NCBI GenBank assembly: GCA_030526995.1
Contig: JAUNBP010000001.1
Coordinates: forward strand, 1-64,000
Reading direction: 5' to 3'
Source: Clostridia bacterium
GTDB taxonomy: Bacteria > Bacillota > Clostridia > Christensenellales > CAG-138
Length of the DNA: 64,000 nucleotides
Below are positions 43,016 through 52,425 of this stretch, in pieces (the first letter of the stretch is position 1; the number at the start of each line of letters is the position of its first letter). The notes under the pieces were generated by a model. It saw only the letters and a program-made list of their open reading frames with translations. It ran no database searches and had not been told where the DNA came from. The position numbers were made by a program, and so were the translations under genes.

Positions 43016-43735
43016 ATGAAAATTGTAGTTGGAACAAGAGAAGAAATTGCAAAGAAGGCAGCCGCAAGATATGAAAAGCTGCTGAACGAAAGGCCCAACG
43101 CCGTTTTGGGCTTTGCCACGGGTTCAACGCCCTTGGATTTGTACGGCGAATTGATAAACCTCAACAAGGCGGGAAGGCTCTCCTTTGCCGAGGTTACGAG
43201 CTTCAATCTCGACGAATATGTGGGCTTGGACGGAACGCACGATCAGTCCTACCGCTATTTTATGAACGAAAACCTGTTCAATCACGTGGACATTCGCAAG
43301 GAATGCACCTTCGTGCCCTCGGGCTTGGACGTATCCGACGAGAAGGCAGCGCAATACGACGAGGCTATAAAGGCAGCCGGCGGAATCGATGTGCAGCTTT
43401 TGGGCATAGGCAACAACGGTCACATCGGCTTTAACGAGCCGAATACGCCCTTTGGCAGCATCACCCACGTCGTTGAGCTTACGCAGAACACGAGGGAGGT
43501 CAACTCAAGGTTTTTTGCAAGCATCGACGAGGTGCCGACCCATGCGGTCACCATGGGCATCAAGACGGTTATGAACGCCAAGAGCATCATCTTGGTTGCG
43601 CTCGGCAAGGCAAAGGCACCCATCATACGCGAAACCGTTTTGGGCGAGGTCACGCCAAAAGTACCCGCTTCAGTCCTTCAGCTTCATCCCGAAGTGGAGA
43701 TTTACCTCGATTACGAAGCAGCATCACTGCTTTAA
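43016..43735 (+). CDS. nagB: Glucosamine-6-phosphate deaminase
   Basis: A 239-residue NagB converting glucosamine 6-phosphate to fructose 6-phosphate and ammonia. GFATGSTPLDLY, the catalytic SFNLDEYVGL, GIGNNGHIGFNEP and TMGIKTVM are present. Two adjacent ATGs are possible (43013, 43016); GGAG sits at better spacing for 43016. The leader holds a direct repeat ATGGAGTATA twice. It opens an operon that also contains the opposing enzyme GlmS. Confidence 0.97.
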   Translation: MKIVVGTREEIAKKAAARYEKLLNERPNAVLGFATGSTPLDLYGELINLNKAGRLSFAEVTSFNLDEYVGLDGTHDQSYRYFMNENLFNHVDIRKECTFVPSGLDVSDEKAAQYDEAIKAAGGIDVQLLGIGNNGHIGFNEPNTPFGSITHVVELTQNTREVNSRFFASIDEVPTHAVTMGIKTVMNAKSIILVALGKAKAPIIRETVLGEVTPKVPASVLQLHPEVEIYLDYEAASLL

Positions 43736-43748
43736 TATATCCAAAAAG

Positions 43749-43767
43749 CACCGCTTACAAGGCGGTG
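43749..43767 (+). terminator. Weak hairpin between nagB and glmM
   Basis: CACCGC, 7-base loop, GCGGTG, followed by TTTATC. It could partly terminate after nagB and so lower expression of the downstream synthesis genes. Confidence 0.4.
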
Positions 43768-43793
43768 TTTATCTGTGCATTTAAGGAGGAGTT

Positions 43794-45146
43794 ATGTCAA
43801 AATATTTTGGAACCGACGGATTCAGAGGAGATGCCAACACAGTGCTGACCGTCGAGCACGCCTTCAAAATTGGAAGGTTTTTAGGTTGGTATTACGGCAA
43901 GGAGCATAAGGCGAGGATAGTCATAGGCAAGGACACCCGCCGCTCGAGCTACATGTTTGAGTGCGCATTGGCAGCGGGGCTTACCGCCTCGGGCGCCGAT
44001 GCCTACCTGCTTCACGTAACGACTACCCCGAGCGTATCTTACGTTGCAAGAACCGAGGATTTCGACTGCGGAATCATGATATCGGCAAGCCACAACCCGT
44101 TCCACGACAACGGCATAAAGCTGTTAAACGGCAACGGCGAGAAGATGGAGGACTCGGTTATCAACGAAGTTGAAACGTATTTGGACGGCGGCTACGGGGA
44201 GCTTCCGCTTGCAACCGGTGCAGATATCGGAATGGTCATAGACCATGCTGCGGGCAGAAACCGCTATGTAGGCTATCTCATCTCACTGGCAACGCAGTCC
44301 TACAAGGGCATAAAGATAGGGCTTGACTGCGCCAACGGCAGCACATGGATGATAGCCAAGAGCGTCTTTGATGCGCTCGGAGCTGAAACCTACGTGATAA
44401 ACAATACCCCCAACGGGCTGAACATCAATACCGACTGCGGCTCAACGCATATCGAGTACCTCAAGGAGTTCGTTCGCGAGAACGGGCTGGACGTGGGCTT
44501 TGCCTTTGACGGCGATGCCGACCGCTGCCTTGCCGTCGATGAGTACGGCGAGGAGGTCAACGGCGATAAGATAATGTACATCTACGCCCTGTACATGAAG
44601 GAGAGGGAAAAGCTCGCCAACAACACGCTGGTGACCACCGTAATGTCCAACTTCGGGCTTTATAAGGCCTTGGATAAGGCGGGCATCAACTACGAAAAGA
44701 CCAAGGTGGGCGACAAGTATGTTTACGAGAACATGCGTCAAAACGGGCATCTTATCGGCGGCGAGCAGTCGGGACACATCATCTTTTCAAAGTATGCCAA
44801 CACCGGCGACGGCGTTTTGACTGCTATAAAGGTCATGCAGGCAATGGTGGCGAAAAAGAGCACGCTGTCCGAGCTTGCAAAGCCTGTAACTATGTATCCG
44901 CAGGTTCTAAAGAACGTCAAGGTCACGGATAAGGAGACGACTTTGAACGATGCCCACGTGCTTGCAGCGGTAAAAGCGGTAGAGGAGCGCTTGGGCAACA
45001 ACGGCAGGATTCTGCTTCGTGCAAGCGGCACCGAGCCGGTTTTGAGGGTCATGGTGGAGGCGGACACGCACGAGCTGTGCGAACTCAACGTCGATTACGT
45101 GATTGATGCCATGGCGGAACAAGGTTATCTATTGGGAGTGAAATAA
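43794..45146 (+). CDS. glmM: Phosphoglucosamine mutase
   Basis: A 450-residue alpha-D-phosphohexomutase. It has GTDGFRGDAN at the start, the phosphoserine loop ISASHNPFHDNGIK, the metal loop DGDADRCLAVD, the sugar loop GGEQSGHI and the phosphate loop RASGTEPVLRVM. The GlmM type (glucosamine 6-phosphate to 1-phosphate) is favoured over other mutases by sequence and by the adjacent glmS. Confidence 0.95.
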   Translation: MSKYFGTDGFRGDANTVLTVEHAFKIGRFLGWYYGKEHKARIVIGKDTRRSSYMFECALAAGLTASGADAYLLHVTTTPSVSYVARTEDFDCGIMISASHNPFHDNGIKLLNGNGEKMEDSVINEVETYLDGGYGELPLATGADIGMVIDHAAGRNRYVGYLISLATQSYKGIKIGLDCANGSTWMIAKSVFDALGAETYVINNTPNGLNINTDCGSTHIEYLKEFVRENGLDVGFAFDGDADRCLAVDEYGEEVNGDKIMYIYALYMKEREKLANNTLVTTVMSNFGLYKALDKAGINYEKTKVGDKYVYENMRQNGHLIGGEQSGHIIFSKYANTGDGVLTAIKVMQAMVAKKSTLSELAKPVTMYPQVLKNVKVTDKETTLNDAHVLAAVKAVEERLGNNGRILLRASGTEPVLRVMVEADTHELCELNVDYVIDAMAEQGYLLGVK

Positions 45147-45808
45147 TGTACACGATAAAAGATTTACTGGACACGGAAAAGACGATAGCAGCGGGGCTGT
45201 TCGAGGGCAAGACCTACCCTTGGGAGGTTTTGGACGAGATAAAGGACTTTATAATTGAGCTTGGCAAGACCCTGCCTGCGGAGGAATACGACAATCCAAG
45301 GGAGAACGTGTGGATTGCCAAGGACGCTACGGTGTTTGACAGCGCCTACATCAACGGCCCCTGCATAATCGACCACAAGGCGGAGGTGCGCCAGTGTGCG
45401 TTCATCCGCGGCAGCGCACTCGTGGGCAAGAACTGCGTGGTAGGAAACTCGACCGAGCTTAAAAACGTCGTGCTGTTCGACAACGTTCAGGTTCCTCATT
45501 ACAACTACGTGGGCGATTCCATTTTGGGCTACAAGTCGCACATGGGCGCAGGCTCCATAACCTCGAACGTCAAGAGCGACAAGACCAAGGTCGTCGTCAA
45601 AAACGGCGATGAGCAGATTGCAACCGGCAGAAAGAAGTTCGGCGCAGTGTTGGGCGACTTTGTCGAGGTAGGCTGCAACAGCGTGTTAAATCCGGGCACG
45701 GTCGTAGGCAGAAACAGCAACATCTATCCGGTATCCTGCGTTAGAGGCGTGATTCCCGAAAACTCAATCTGCAAGAGCGGCGGAAAGATAGTCAAAAAGC
45801 ACGATTGA
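45146..45808 (+). CDS. Left-handed beta-helix acyltransferase-like protein (GlmU C-terminal type)
   Basis: A 220-residue protein with hexapeptide repeats from about residue 65 to 205 (VFDSAYINGPCIIDHKAEV, VGDSILGYKSHMGAGSI, GNSTELKNVV) and no nucleotidyltransferase domain. The pattern matches the acetyltransferase half of GlmU or sugar-1-phosphate nucleotidylyltransferase-like proteins. Its place between glmM and glmS suggests acetylation of glucosamine 1-phosphate; the uridylyl step would need another protein. It overlaps the glmM stop by one base. Confidence 0.8.
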   Translation: MYTIKDLLDTEKTIAAGLFEGKTYPWEVLDEIKDFIIELGKTLPAEEYDNPRENVWIAKDATVFDSAYINGPCIIDHKAEVRQCAFIRGSALVGKNCVVGNSTELKNVVLFDNVQVPHYNYVGDSILGYKSHMGAGSITSNVKSDKTKVVVKNGDEQIATGRKKFGAVLGDFVEVGCNSVLNPGTVVGRNSNIYPVSCVRGVIPENSICKSGGKIVKKHD

Positions 45809-45820
45809 TAGGAGCATAGC

Positions 45821-47641
45821 ATGTGTGGCATAGTAGGCTACGTCGGTGAGAGAAACGCTGCCCCCATACTTATGAAGGGCTTGCAAAAGCTCGAATATCG
45901 GGGCTATGACAGCGCAGGAATAGCGGTTCACGACGGCAAAAAGGTAAACATCTATAAGGCAAAGGGCAGGCTCAAGGTTTTGGAGGAGAGGCACCCCTCC
46001 GATAAAATTTCGGGCACCCTCGGCATTGGGCATACCCGCTGGGCAACGCACGGCGAGCCGAGCGAATTAAACTCCCATCCCCACGTGAGCGGCAAGATTG
46101 CGGTCGTGCATAACGGGATTATAGAGAACTACCAAAGGCTAAAGCTCTGGCTCGAGGAAAAGGGCTATCACTTCGTTTCCGAGACCGACACCGAGGTTGC
46201 GGCACACCTTGTCAACCACTTTTACGAGGGCAATCTTTTGCAGGCGCTGCAAAGGGCAATAGCGCTTTTGGAGGGAAGCTTTGCGCTCGGAGTTCTAAGC
46301 TCCGACGTCCCCGACACCCTCGTTGCAGTTAGAAAGTCCAGCCCGCTGATAGTCGGAATCGGTCAAAACGAGAACTTCATAGCCTCGGACATCCCCGCCA
46401 TCTTGGAACACACGAGGAACGTGTATCTCTTGGACGACGGTGACATGGTGGTTCTCAAAAAGAACAGGATTCGCATGTACAACTCCCTGGGCGAGAGGAT
46501 AGAAAAGCCCGTGTTCAACGTCACGTGGGATGCGGACATGGCGGAAAAGGGCGGCTATGCGCACTTTATGGTCAAGGAGATAAACGAAACGCCGAAGGTG
46601 CTGCACGACACCTTGAACCCGAGAATAGACAAGGACGGCAGATTTTCACTGTCTGAGATATCCAAGTTCTCCGCCATGGCAAACACGCTCAAAAGACTGT
46701 TCATTGTGGGCTGCGGCACGGCGTATAACGCCGCAATGCTCGGCAAGTATTATATAGAAAAGATGGCGCGCATCCCCGTTGAGGTGGAGTATGCAAGCGA
46801 GTTCCGTTACAGAAAGCCCCTCATAGGTAAGGGCGACGCCTGTATAGTCATATCCCAGTCGGGCGAGACGGCAGACACGCTTGCAGCCATGCGCGAGGCG
46901 CAGAGATGCGGGGCCATGGTGGTTGCGATAACAAACGTTGTCGGCAGCTCCGTTTCGAGGGAGGCCGATGAGGTTTTCTACACTTGGGCAGGGCCGGAGA
47001 TAGCGGTAGCGTCCACAAAGGCGTACAGTGCCCAGCTCATGGCGCTCTATATCATAGGCACCGAGCTTGCGTTTCGCGTCGGCGGCATAGACGAGGACTA
47101 TTATCGCGAGCTTTTGACCGCATTGACCGCAATTCCAAAGCAGGCACAGACCGTTTTGGACAACGTTGCAAGGATTCAGCAGCTTGCTGCGGAGCGGTTC
47201 AACGCCAAGAACGTGTTTTACATCGGCAGGGGCATGGACTGCCCGCTTTCTATGGAGAGTGCGCTAAAGCTAAAGGAGATATGCTACACCCACGCCGAGG
47301 CGTTCGCAGCGGGAGAACTCAAGCACGGCCCGCTTGCGCTCTTGGAAAACGGCTCGCTCGTAGTTGCCCTTATGACGCAGGAAAGCCTGCTCGACAAGAC
47401 GATAAGCAACATGATTGAGTGCAGAACGAGGAATGCCTACCTTGTAGGAATAGCCATGGAGGGCAACATCCGCGCCGTCGAGACGGCGGACGACTGCATA
47501 CTGATTCCCCGCACCGTTGAATGCTTTGCTCCCATGCTTGCAGCGATTGCAGCCCAGCTGTTCGCCTACTATATTTCAACGCACAAGGGCGTAGACGTTG
47601 ACAAACCCCGCAACCTTGCAAAATCCGTAACGGTGGAATAG
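45821..47641 (+). CDS. glmS: Glutamine-fructose-6-phosphate aminotransferase
   Basis: A 606-residue GlmS. The N-terminal Cys nucleophile (MCGIVGYVG) opens the glutaminase domain, followed by HTRWATHGEPS. Two SIS domains follow (GCGTAYNAAMLGKYY, SQSGETADTLAA, STKAYSAQL) and the C-terminal KSVTVE. It makes glucosamine 6-phosphate for UDP-GlcNAc. No glmS ribozyme fits in the 12 bases upstream. Confidence 0.98.
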   Translation: MCGIVGYVGERNAAPILMKGLQKLEYRGYDSAGIAVHDGKKVNIYKAKGRLKVLEERHPSDKISGTLGIGHTRWATHGEPSELNSHPHVSGKIAVVHNGIIENYQRLKLWLEEKGYHFVSETDTEVAAHLVNHFYEGNLLQALQRAIALLEGSFALGVLSSDVPDTLVAVRKSSPLIVGIGQNENFIASDIPAILEHTRNVYLLDDGDMVVLKKNRIRMYNSLGERIEKPVFNVTWDADMAEKGGYAHFMVKEINETPKVLHDTLNPRIDKDGRFSLSEISKFSAMANTLKRLFIVGCGTAYNAAMLGKYYIEKMARIPVEVEYASEFRYRKPLIGKGDACIVISQSGETADTLAAMREAQRCGAMVVAITNVVGSSVSREADEVFYTWAGPEIAVASTKAYSAQLMALYIIGTELAFRVGGIDEDYYRELLTALTAIPKQAQTVLDNVARIQQLAAERFNAKNVFYIGRGMDCPLSMESALKLKEICYTHAEAFAAGELKHGPLALLENGSLVVALMTQESLLDKTISNMIECRTRNAYLVGIAMEGNIRAVETADDCILIPRTVECFAPMLAAIAAQLFAYYISTHKGVDVDKPRNLAKSVTVE

Positions 47642-47717
47642 CGCTTGCGGGAAAAATTTGACCAAACCGCACCTTTGTGTTATCATAGGGATACAGTGGG
47701 GTAGTTTGGAGGAACGA

Positions 47718-49493
47718 TTGGACGAGCTTTTGTTAAGTAAGCTGCTTTGCAAGGTTGAAAAGCCGGCACGATATATAGGCGGAGAGTGGAACTCCGTAGA
47801 TAAAAAGGACGCACAGGTTCATTTTGCGCTGTGCTTTCCCGACGTATATGAAATAGGGATGTCCCACTTGGGCTCGCGGATTCTTTACAACGTCCTAAAT
47901 GAAATGGACGGCGTGTTCTGCGAGCGTGTTTTTGCGCCGTGGACGGATATGGAGCAGGAGCTTCGCAGTGAGGGTGCGCCCCTGTTTTCGTTGGAGAGCA
48001 AGCGTGCCTTGGGCGACTTCGATATCATAGGCTTTTCGCTGCTGTATGAGATGTGCTACACGAACATCTTGACGATGCTTGACCTTTCAAACATCCCGTT
48101 CTACGCCTGTCAGCGTACGGAGGACATGCCGCTTGTAATCTGCGGAGGGCCCTGCACCGTAAACCCCGAACCGATAGCCCCGTTTATGGATGCCGTGATA
48201 ATCGGGGACGGCGAGGAGGCCGACGCCGAGATAGTTAAAGAGTACATGAGGGCAAAGCGGGAAGGCCTATCCAAGGGCGAGCTTTTGGAGCGCCTTGCCA
48301 AAATAGAGGGCGTGTACGTCCCGAGCCTTAAAAACAGGGTCTCGCGCAGGATACTCAAAAACTTGGATGCCGCTCCCTACATCGGCAAGCAGCTCGTTCC
48401 CCATATCGGGATAGTCCACGACAGGGTTGCGATAGAGGTCATGCGGGGCTGCACACGGGGCTGCAGGTTCTGTCAGGCGGGCTACATATACCGACCGGTT
48501 CGCGAGCGCAAAAAGGAAACGCTTTTAAGGCAGGCGGAGGAGCTTGTAAGCTGTACCGGCTACGATGAGGTTTCGCTTTTGAGCCTGTCAACCGGCGATT
48601 ATTCCGAGCTTCATGAGCTTTTGCCCGAGGTTATGGACAGGATGCAGGAGCAGCGGGTTTCAATTGCGCTTCCTTCACTCAGGATAGACTCCGTCTTGAA
48701 GGACGATCTTGAGAGGATGCAGCAGGTCAGAAAGGCGGGGCTCACCTTTGCACCGGAGGCGGGCACGCAGCGGCTTCGGGACGTGATAAACAAGAACGTG
48801 ACCGAGGAAGATTTGTTAAGGGCGGTAGGCGACGCCTTTGAAGCGGGCTGGACGGGCGTCAAGCTCTACTTCATGATAGGCCTGCCCACCGAAACCGATG
48901 AGGACGTGTTGGGAATTGCCGAGCTTGCCAAAAAGGTCAGCGGGGTCTATTATTCGCTTCCGAAAGAGAGGCGGCAAAAGGGACTTAGGATAACCGTGTC
49001 GGTCTCAACCTTCGTGCCAAAGCCCTTCACCCCGTTCCAGTGGGCGCCGCAGAACACCTTGGAGGAGATAGTGCGAAAGCAGCAGCTCCTAAAGGGAGCG
49101 ATAAAGGGAGTCCGTGCAGCGGAATTGCACTGCCATCCCTCAAAGCTGTCAGAGCTTGAGGCCTGCTTTTCAAGAGGGGATCAGAGGCTTTCAGGGGTTT
49201 TGGTGTCGGCATATCAAAAGGGCTGCAGGTTCGATTCGTGGGCGGAGCATTTCAAGCCGGACAAGTGGCTTGAGGCTTTTGAACAAAACGGGGTAACGAT
49301 TGAGGAATATGCGCATAGGGAGCGACCTTTGGACGAAGAATTACCATGGGCGCATATCGATGCGGTGGTCACGCCCGAGTATCTAAAATGCGAGTGGCAG
49401 CGTGCATTGAAAGGAGTAACAACGCCCGATTGCAGGGAGGGCTGCAACGGCTGTTTCGGTAAAAGATATGAAGATTATTGCCGCACTTCATAA
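47718..49493 (+). CDS. Radical SAM protein with B12-binding-like N-terminus (TIGR03960-like)
   Basis: A 591-residue radical SAM protein. The N-terminal Rossmann-like region (CFPDVYEIGMSHLGSRIL, VICGGPCTVNPEPIAPFMD, IGDGEE) is typical of B12-binding radical SAM relatives. The cluster motif is MRGCTRGCRFCQAGYIYRPVRER in parts, with CTRGCRFC as CxxxCxxC. Start TTG 47718 has GGAGG five bases before it. It overlaps the DUF2344 gene by 26 bases. This pair, often followed by rng and L21, is conserved in Clostridia; its substrate is unknown. Confidence 0.92.
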   Translation: MDELLLSKLLCKVEKPARYIGGEWNSVDKKDAQVHFALCFPDVYEIGMSHLGSRILYNVLNEMDGVFCERVFAPWTDMEQELRSEGAPLFSLESKRALGDFDIIGFSLLYEMCYTNILTMLDLSNIPFYACQRTEDMPLVICGGPCTVNPEPIAPFMDAVIIGDGEEADAEIVKEYMRAKREGLSKGELLERLAKIEGVYVPSLKNRVSRRILKNLDAAPYIGKQLVPHIGIVHDRVAIEVMRGCTRGCRFCQAGYIYRPVRERKKETLLRQAEELVSCTGYDEVSLLSLSTGDYSELHELLPEVMDRMQEQRVSIALPSLRIDSVLKDDLERMQQVRKAGLTFAPEAGTQRLRDVINKNVTEEDLLRAVGDAFEAGWTGVKLYFMIGLPTETDEDVLGIAELAKKVSGVYYSLPKERRQKGLRITVSVSTFVPKPFTPFQWAPQNTLEEIVRKQQLLKGAIKGVRAAELHCHPSKLSELEACFSRGDQRLSGVLVSAYQKGCRFDSWAEHFKPDKWLEAFEQNGVTIEEYAHRERPLDEELPWAHIDAVVTPEYLKCEWQRALKGVTTPDCREGCNGCFGKRYEDYCRTS

Positions 49494-50148
49494 ATCGGGC
49501 TTGGTGGCGCACACCTCACATTTGGATGTGCAGCGGAGCTTGCAGAGGGCATTTAGAAGGGCAAAGGTGCCGCTTGCCTATTCGCAGGGCTTCAACCCGC
49601 ACCCGCTGTTGTCGTTTGCAACGGCGCTGGCAACGGGCTATACGAGCGATTGCGAGTGGTTCGAGCTTTCGCTTGAAAGGGATATGGCTGTAAGCGAGTT
49701 CGAGCAGAGGGTGAACGGGTGTATGCCGCAGGGCATGTGGGTGTCGGCTGCCTTCGATTCCACCTTTGAGGCGGTCTCGCTCACCAAGATGCTGCGGGCT
49801 GCAAGATACGAGGCCACCGTGCACTTGGATTGCGGCATAGACTTTGATATGGTGGAGAGGGCGTTGAAGGAAACGCTCGAACAGAAAGAAATAGAAATCT
49901 TAAAAAAGACGAAGGGCGGAATAAAACCCGTCAACATTCGTCCTCAAATAATTACGGCTGCTGTGGAGAAGGTCGAAAAAACCGTTGTACGATTTGATAT
50001 TCTAAGCGAGCTTAATGCGGCAGGAGGATTGCGGGTAGAACCGTTTATCCATGTCGTGTTCAAGGGGTTCGGGACGGAACCGCTCGTTTCAGTGCATCGT
50101 GCGGCAATGTATTTCGACGGCTGTGAAAGGCTTCCCCGCTTGCCGTAG
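49468..50148 (+). CDS. DUF2344 protein, partner of the radical SAM gene
   Basis: A 226-residue DUF2344 (TIGR03936) protein, with KSGLVAHTSHLDVQRSLQRAFRRA in parts and YSQGFNPHPLLSFATAL. In some genomes it is fused to the C-terminus of the radical SAM protein, supporting a joint role. Its start lies inside the upstream gene in another frame. Confidence 0.92.
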   Translation: MKIIAALHKSGLVAHTSHLDVQRSLQRAFRRAKVPLAYSQGFNPHPLLSFATALATGYTSDCEWFELSLERDMAVSEFEQRVNGCMPQGMWVSAAFDSTFEAVSLTKMLRAARYEATVHLDCGIDFDMVERALKETLEQKEIEILKKTKGGIKPVNIRPQIITAAVEKVEKTVVRFDILSELNAAGGLRVEPFIHVVFKGFGTEPLVSVHRAAMYFDGCERLPRLP

Positions 50149-50160
50149 GGAAGGAATAAA

Positions 50161-51672
50161 ATGAATAAGGAAATTTTGGTAGATGCAATCGGGTTTACAA
50201 CTCGGGTTGCAGTGGTGGAGGACGGCACTCCGGTGGAGCTGTACGTCGATCAGGAGGGAAGCGAAAGGCTCGTAGGCAACATATATCTCGGCAAGGTTCA
50301 AAACGTATTGCCGGGGATGCAGGCGGCGTTCGTGGACATCGGCTTGGAGAAAAACGCCTTTTTGTATGCGGGAGACGTGTTCTTCCCGGGCGATCAGTTT
50401 GACAAGTTGGAGCAGATACCGCAGAGCAGAAAGATAAACGATTTGCTAAAGGCGGGGCAGACCATTATGGTTCAGGTCGCAAAGGACCCGATAGGCACCA
50501 AGGGCGCAAGGGTCACGACCCATATCACGCTTGCGGGCAGGTCGCTGGTACTAATGCCCACCGTGGACTACGTCGGCGTTTCGCACCGAATCGAAAGGGA
50601 GGAGGAGCGCAACCGCCTAAAGAAGATTCTGCACGAGATAAAGCCCAAGGACAGGGGCGTTATAGTCAGAACGGCGTCGGCAGGCAAGTCCAAGGAGGCT
50701 TTTTCGGAGGACTTGGACGGGCTTATGAAGCTCTATGCCGACATCGAAAAGAAGGCGGGCAGGAGCAAGGCGCCAAAGCTGCTTCACGCCGAGCAGTCCC
50801 TGTTGTTTAGGACGGTTCGGGACATCCTCATGAAGGACGTGGACAGGCTGTTCGTCAACGAGAAGAAGGCTTATAACGAGCTTAGGGACATTGCGGAGGT
50901 GATTGCCCCCAAGCTAAAGCCTCGGATACTGTTCAAGGACAGCGAAAACCTGTTCGACAGGTACGAGACCGAGTCCAAGATTGAGAGGGCGTTGGAGCGC
51001 AAGGTCTGGCTTAAAAACGGCGGGTATCTCATCATCGACCGCACCGAAGCGCTCACGATTATCGACGTCAACACGGGCAAGTTCGTGGGCAAGGACAATT
51101 TGGAAAAGACGCTCACCGCAACGAATTGCGAGGCTGCACAGGAGATAGCCGTGCAATTGAGGCTCAGGGACATCGGCGGGATTATCGTGGTGGACTTTAT
51201 CGACATGGAAAAGGAGAGCAACCGTCAGTTGGTGCTTCAGACGCTGAAAAATGCGATGAAGGACGACCACACCCGTTCGCATGTGTATGGCTTTACGCAC
51301 TTGGGCTTGGTTGAGCTTGCGAGGAAAAAGACGGGGAGGAGCATAGGCGACACGCTGCAGACGACCTGCCCGTATTGCGCAGGCGATTCCAAGGTGCTCT
51401 CGCCTCAGTCGGTCTTTGCAAAGGTTAGAAAGCAGGTTTTGCAGGTGCAGCGGGGCAGCAAGATAAAGCGCATGTACATCGAGGTAAACCCCGAGGTGAT
51501 GAGGACTATGGAGATGCTGCAAAAAAAGCACGGCGAGATTTTCCCCGAGCTGCCGGAAGCGGGCTATTATGTCAGAGCAAACGAAGCCCTGCACATAGAG
51601 AAGTTTACGGTAAGACCGCTACCCGACAAAAAAGTTGCAGAATTTAGAAAAGTTTGCAAAATCATGCGTTGA
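50161..51672 (+). CDS. rng: Ribonuclease E/G family protein
   Basis: A 503-residue RNase E/G. An S1 domain near the start (GNIYLGKVQNVLPGMQAAFVDIG in parts) is followed by a catalytic core with IIDRTEALTIIDVNTGKFVG, VVDFIDMEKE and a CPYCAG zinc-link. It would process or degrade RNA, including rRNA precursors. Its stop codon overlaps the -35 box of the next promoter. Confidence 0.95.
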   Translation: MNKEILVDAIGFTTRVAVVEDGTPVELYVDQEGSERLVGNIYLGKVQNVLPGMQAAFVDIGLEKNAFLYAGDVFFPGDQFDKLEQIPQSRKINDLLKAGQTIMVQVAKDPIGTKGARVTTHITLAGRSLVLMPTVDYVGVSHRIEREEERNRLKKILHEIKPKDRGVIVRTASAGKSKEAFSEDLDGLMKLYADIEKKAGRSKAPKLLHAEQSLLFRTVRDILMKDVDRLFVNEKKAYNELRDIAEVIAPKLKPRILFKDSENLFDRYETESKIERALERKVWLKNGGYLIIDRTEALTIIDVNTGKFVGKDNLEKTLTATNCEAAQEIAVQLRLRDIGGIIVVDFIDMEKESNRQLVLQTLKNAMKDDHTRSHVYGFTHLGLVELARKKTGRSIGDTLQTTCPYCAGDSKVLSPQSVFAKVRKQVLQVQRGSKIKRMYIEVNPEVMRTMEMLQKKHGEIFPELPEAGYYVRANEALHIEKFTVRPLPDKKVAEFRKVCKIMR

Positions 51673-51697
51673 CAGGGCAAAAACCCTGTGTTATAAT
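51669..51697 (+). promoter_or_regulatory. Promoter of the rplU-prp-rpmA operon
   Basis: TTGACA (51669-51674), 17 bases, TATAAT (51692-51697), both perfect. The region between the boxes, ACAGGG-CAAAAA-CCCTGT (51671-51688), is a perfect 6-bp inverted repeat that might bind a regulator. Confidence 0.9.
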
Positions 51698-51703
51698 GCT
51701 TCG

Positions 51704-51782
51704 GTGAGCCGCTTCGGAGCGGGATTTAAGTATGCATTTGCATCTCCGCATTTGAGCGAGTCTGGTAGAAGGAGGAAGTAGT
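51704..51782 (+). ncRNA. Candidate L21 leader
   Basis: About 79 transcribed bases precede rplU. They contain CCGCT-TCGG-AGCGG (a 5-bp stem with a tetraloop) and a GCATTTGCATCTCCGCATTT stretch. Bacillota often have a structured, autoregulatory L21 leader here. Only position and hairpins support this. Confidence 0.5.
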
Positions 51783-52088
51783 ATGTACGCAATCATTCAA
51801 ACCGGTGGTAAACAGTACAAGGTAGCGGTAGGCGACGAAGTTTTGGTTGAAAAGCTCGACGTCGAGGTAGATACCGAGGTTACGTTTGATGTATTGTTAG
51901 TAGCCGATGGAGAGAACATCACGGTAGGCACGCCCGTTGTAGACGGAGTCAAGGCAACCGGCAAGGTGTTGGAACAGGGCAAGGGCAAGAAGGTCATCGT
52001 ATTCAGGTACAAGCCCAAGAAGAACATCCGCAAAAAGCGCGGTCATCGCCAGCCGTACACAAGGGTTGAGATAACCGCAATCGGCTGA
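51783..52088 (+). CDS. rplU: 50S ribosomal protein L21
   Basis: A 101-residue bL21, starting [14 protein letters not shown] and with the basic C-terminal [17 protein letters not shown]. It binds 23S rRNA. It is first in the usual rplU-prp-rpmA order. Confidence 0.99.
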   Translation: MYAIIQTGGKQYKVAVGDEVLVEKLDVEVDTEVTFDVLLVADGENITVGTPVVDGVKATGKVLEQGKGKKVIVFRYKPKKNIRKKRGHRQPYTRVEITAIG

Positions 52089-52092
52089 TAAA

Positions 52093-52422
52093 ATGGTCAG
52101 GCTGACAGTTTTGAAGGAAAAGGGCATACCGATAGGCTTTGAGCTTTCGGGACATGCCGAACAGGGTGAATACGGGAGCGACTTGGTCTGCGCAGCCATA
52201 TCGGGCATAGTGCAGACAACGATACTCGGAATCACCGAAGTAGTGAAAGCAAGCGCAGCGTTTTCAATTGAGGAGAACGACACACATTGCGCTATATCCA
52301 AGGATGCGTCCGACGAACAGATAAAGGGCACGGCATTGCTGATAGAAACAATGCAAAAGGGCTTGGAATCGATAGAACTGACGTATTCGGGTACCCTCAA
52401 AATAAAGATTAGGGAGGTGTAA
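52093..52422 (+). CDS. prp: Prp cysteine protease that processes L27
   Basis: A 109-residue Prp (YsxB) protein. The catalytic pair is His21 and Cys33 in GHAEQGEYGSDLVCAAIS. It removes the N-terminal extension of L27 in Bacillota. The neighbouring L27 carries the matching cleavage sequence, so the pair is functionally consistent. Confidence 0.97.
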   Translation: MVRLTVLKEKGIPIGFELSGHAEQGEYGSDLVCAAISGIVQTTILGITEVVKASAAFSIEENDTHCAISKDASDEQIKGTALLIETMQKGLESIELTYSGTLKIKIREV

Positions 52423-52425
52423 ATT

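Noticed and set aside
45809-45820. Possible glmS ribozyme before glmS
   Set aside because: Only 12 bases separate glmS from the preceding gene, so there is no room for the ribozyme.
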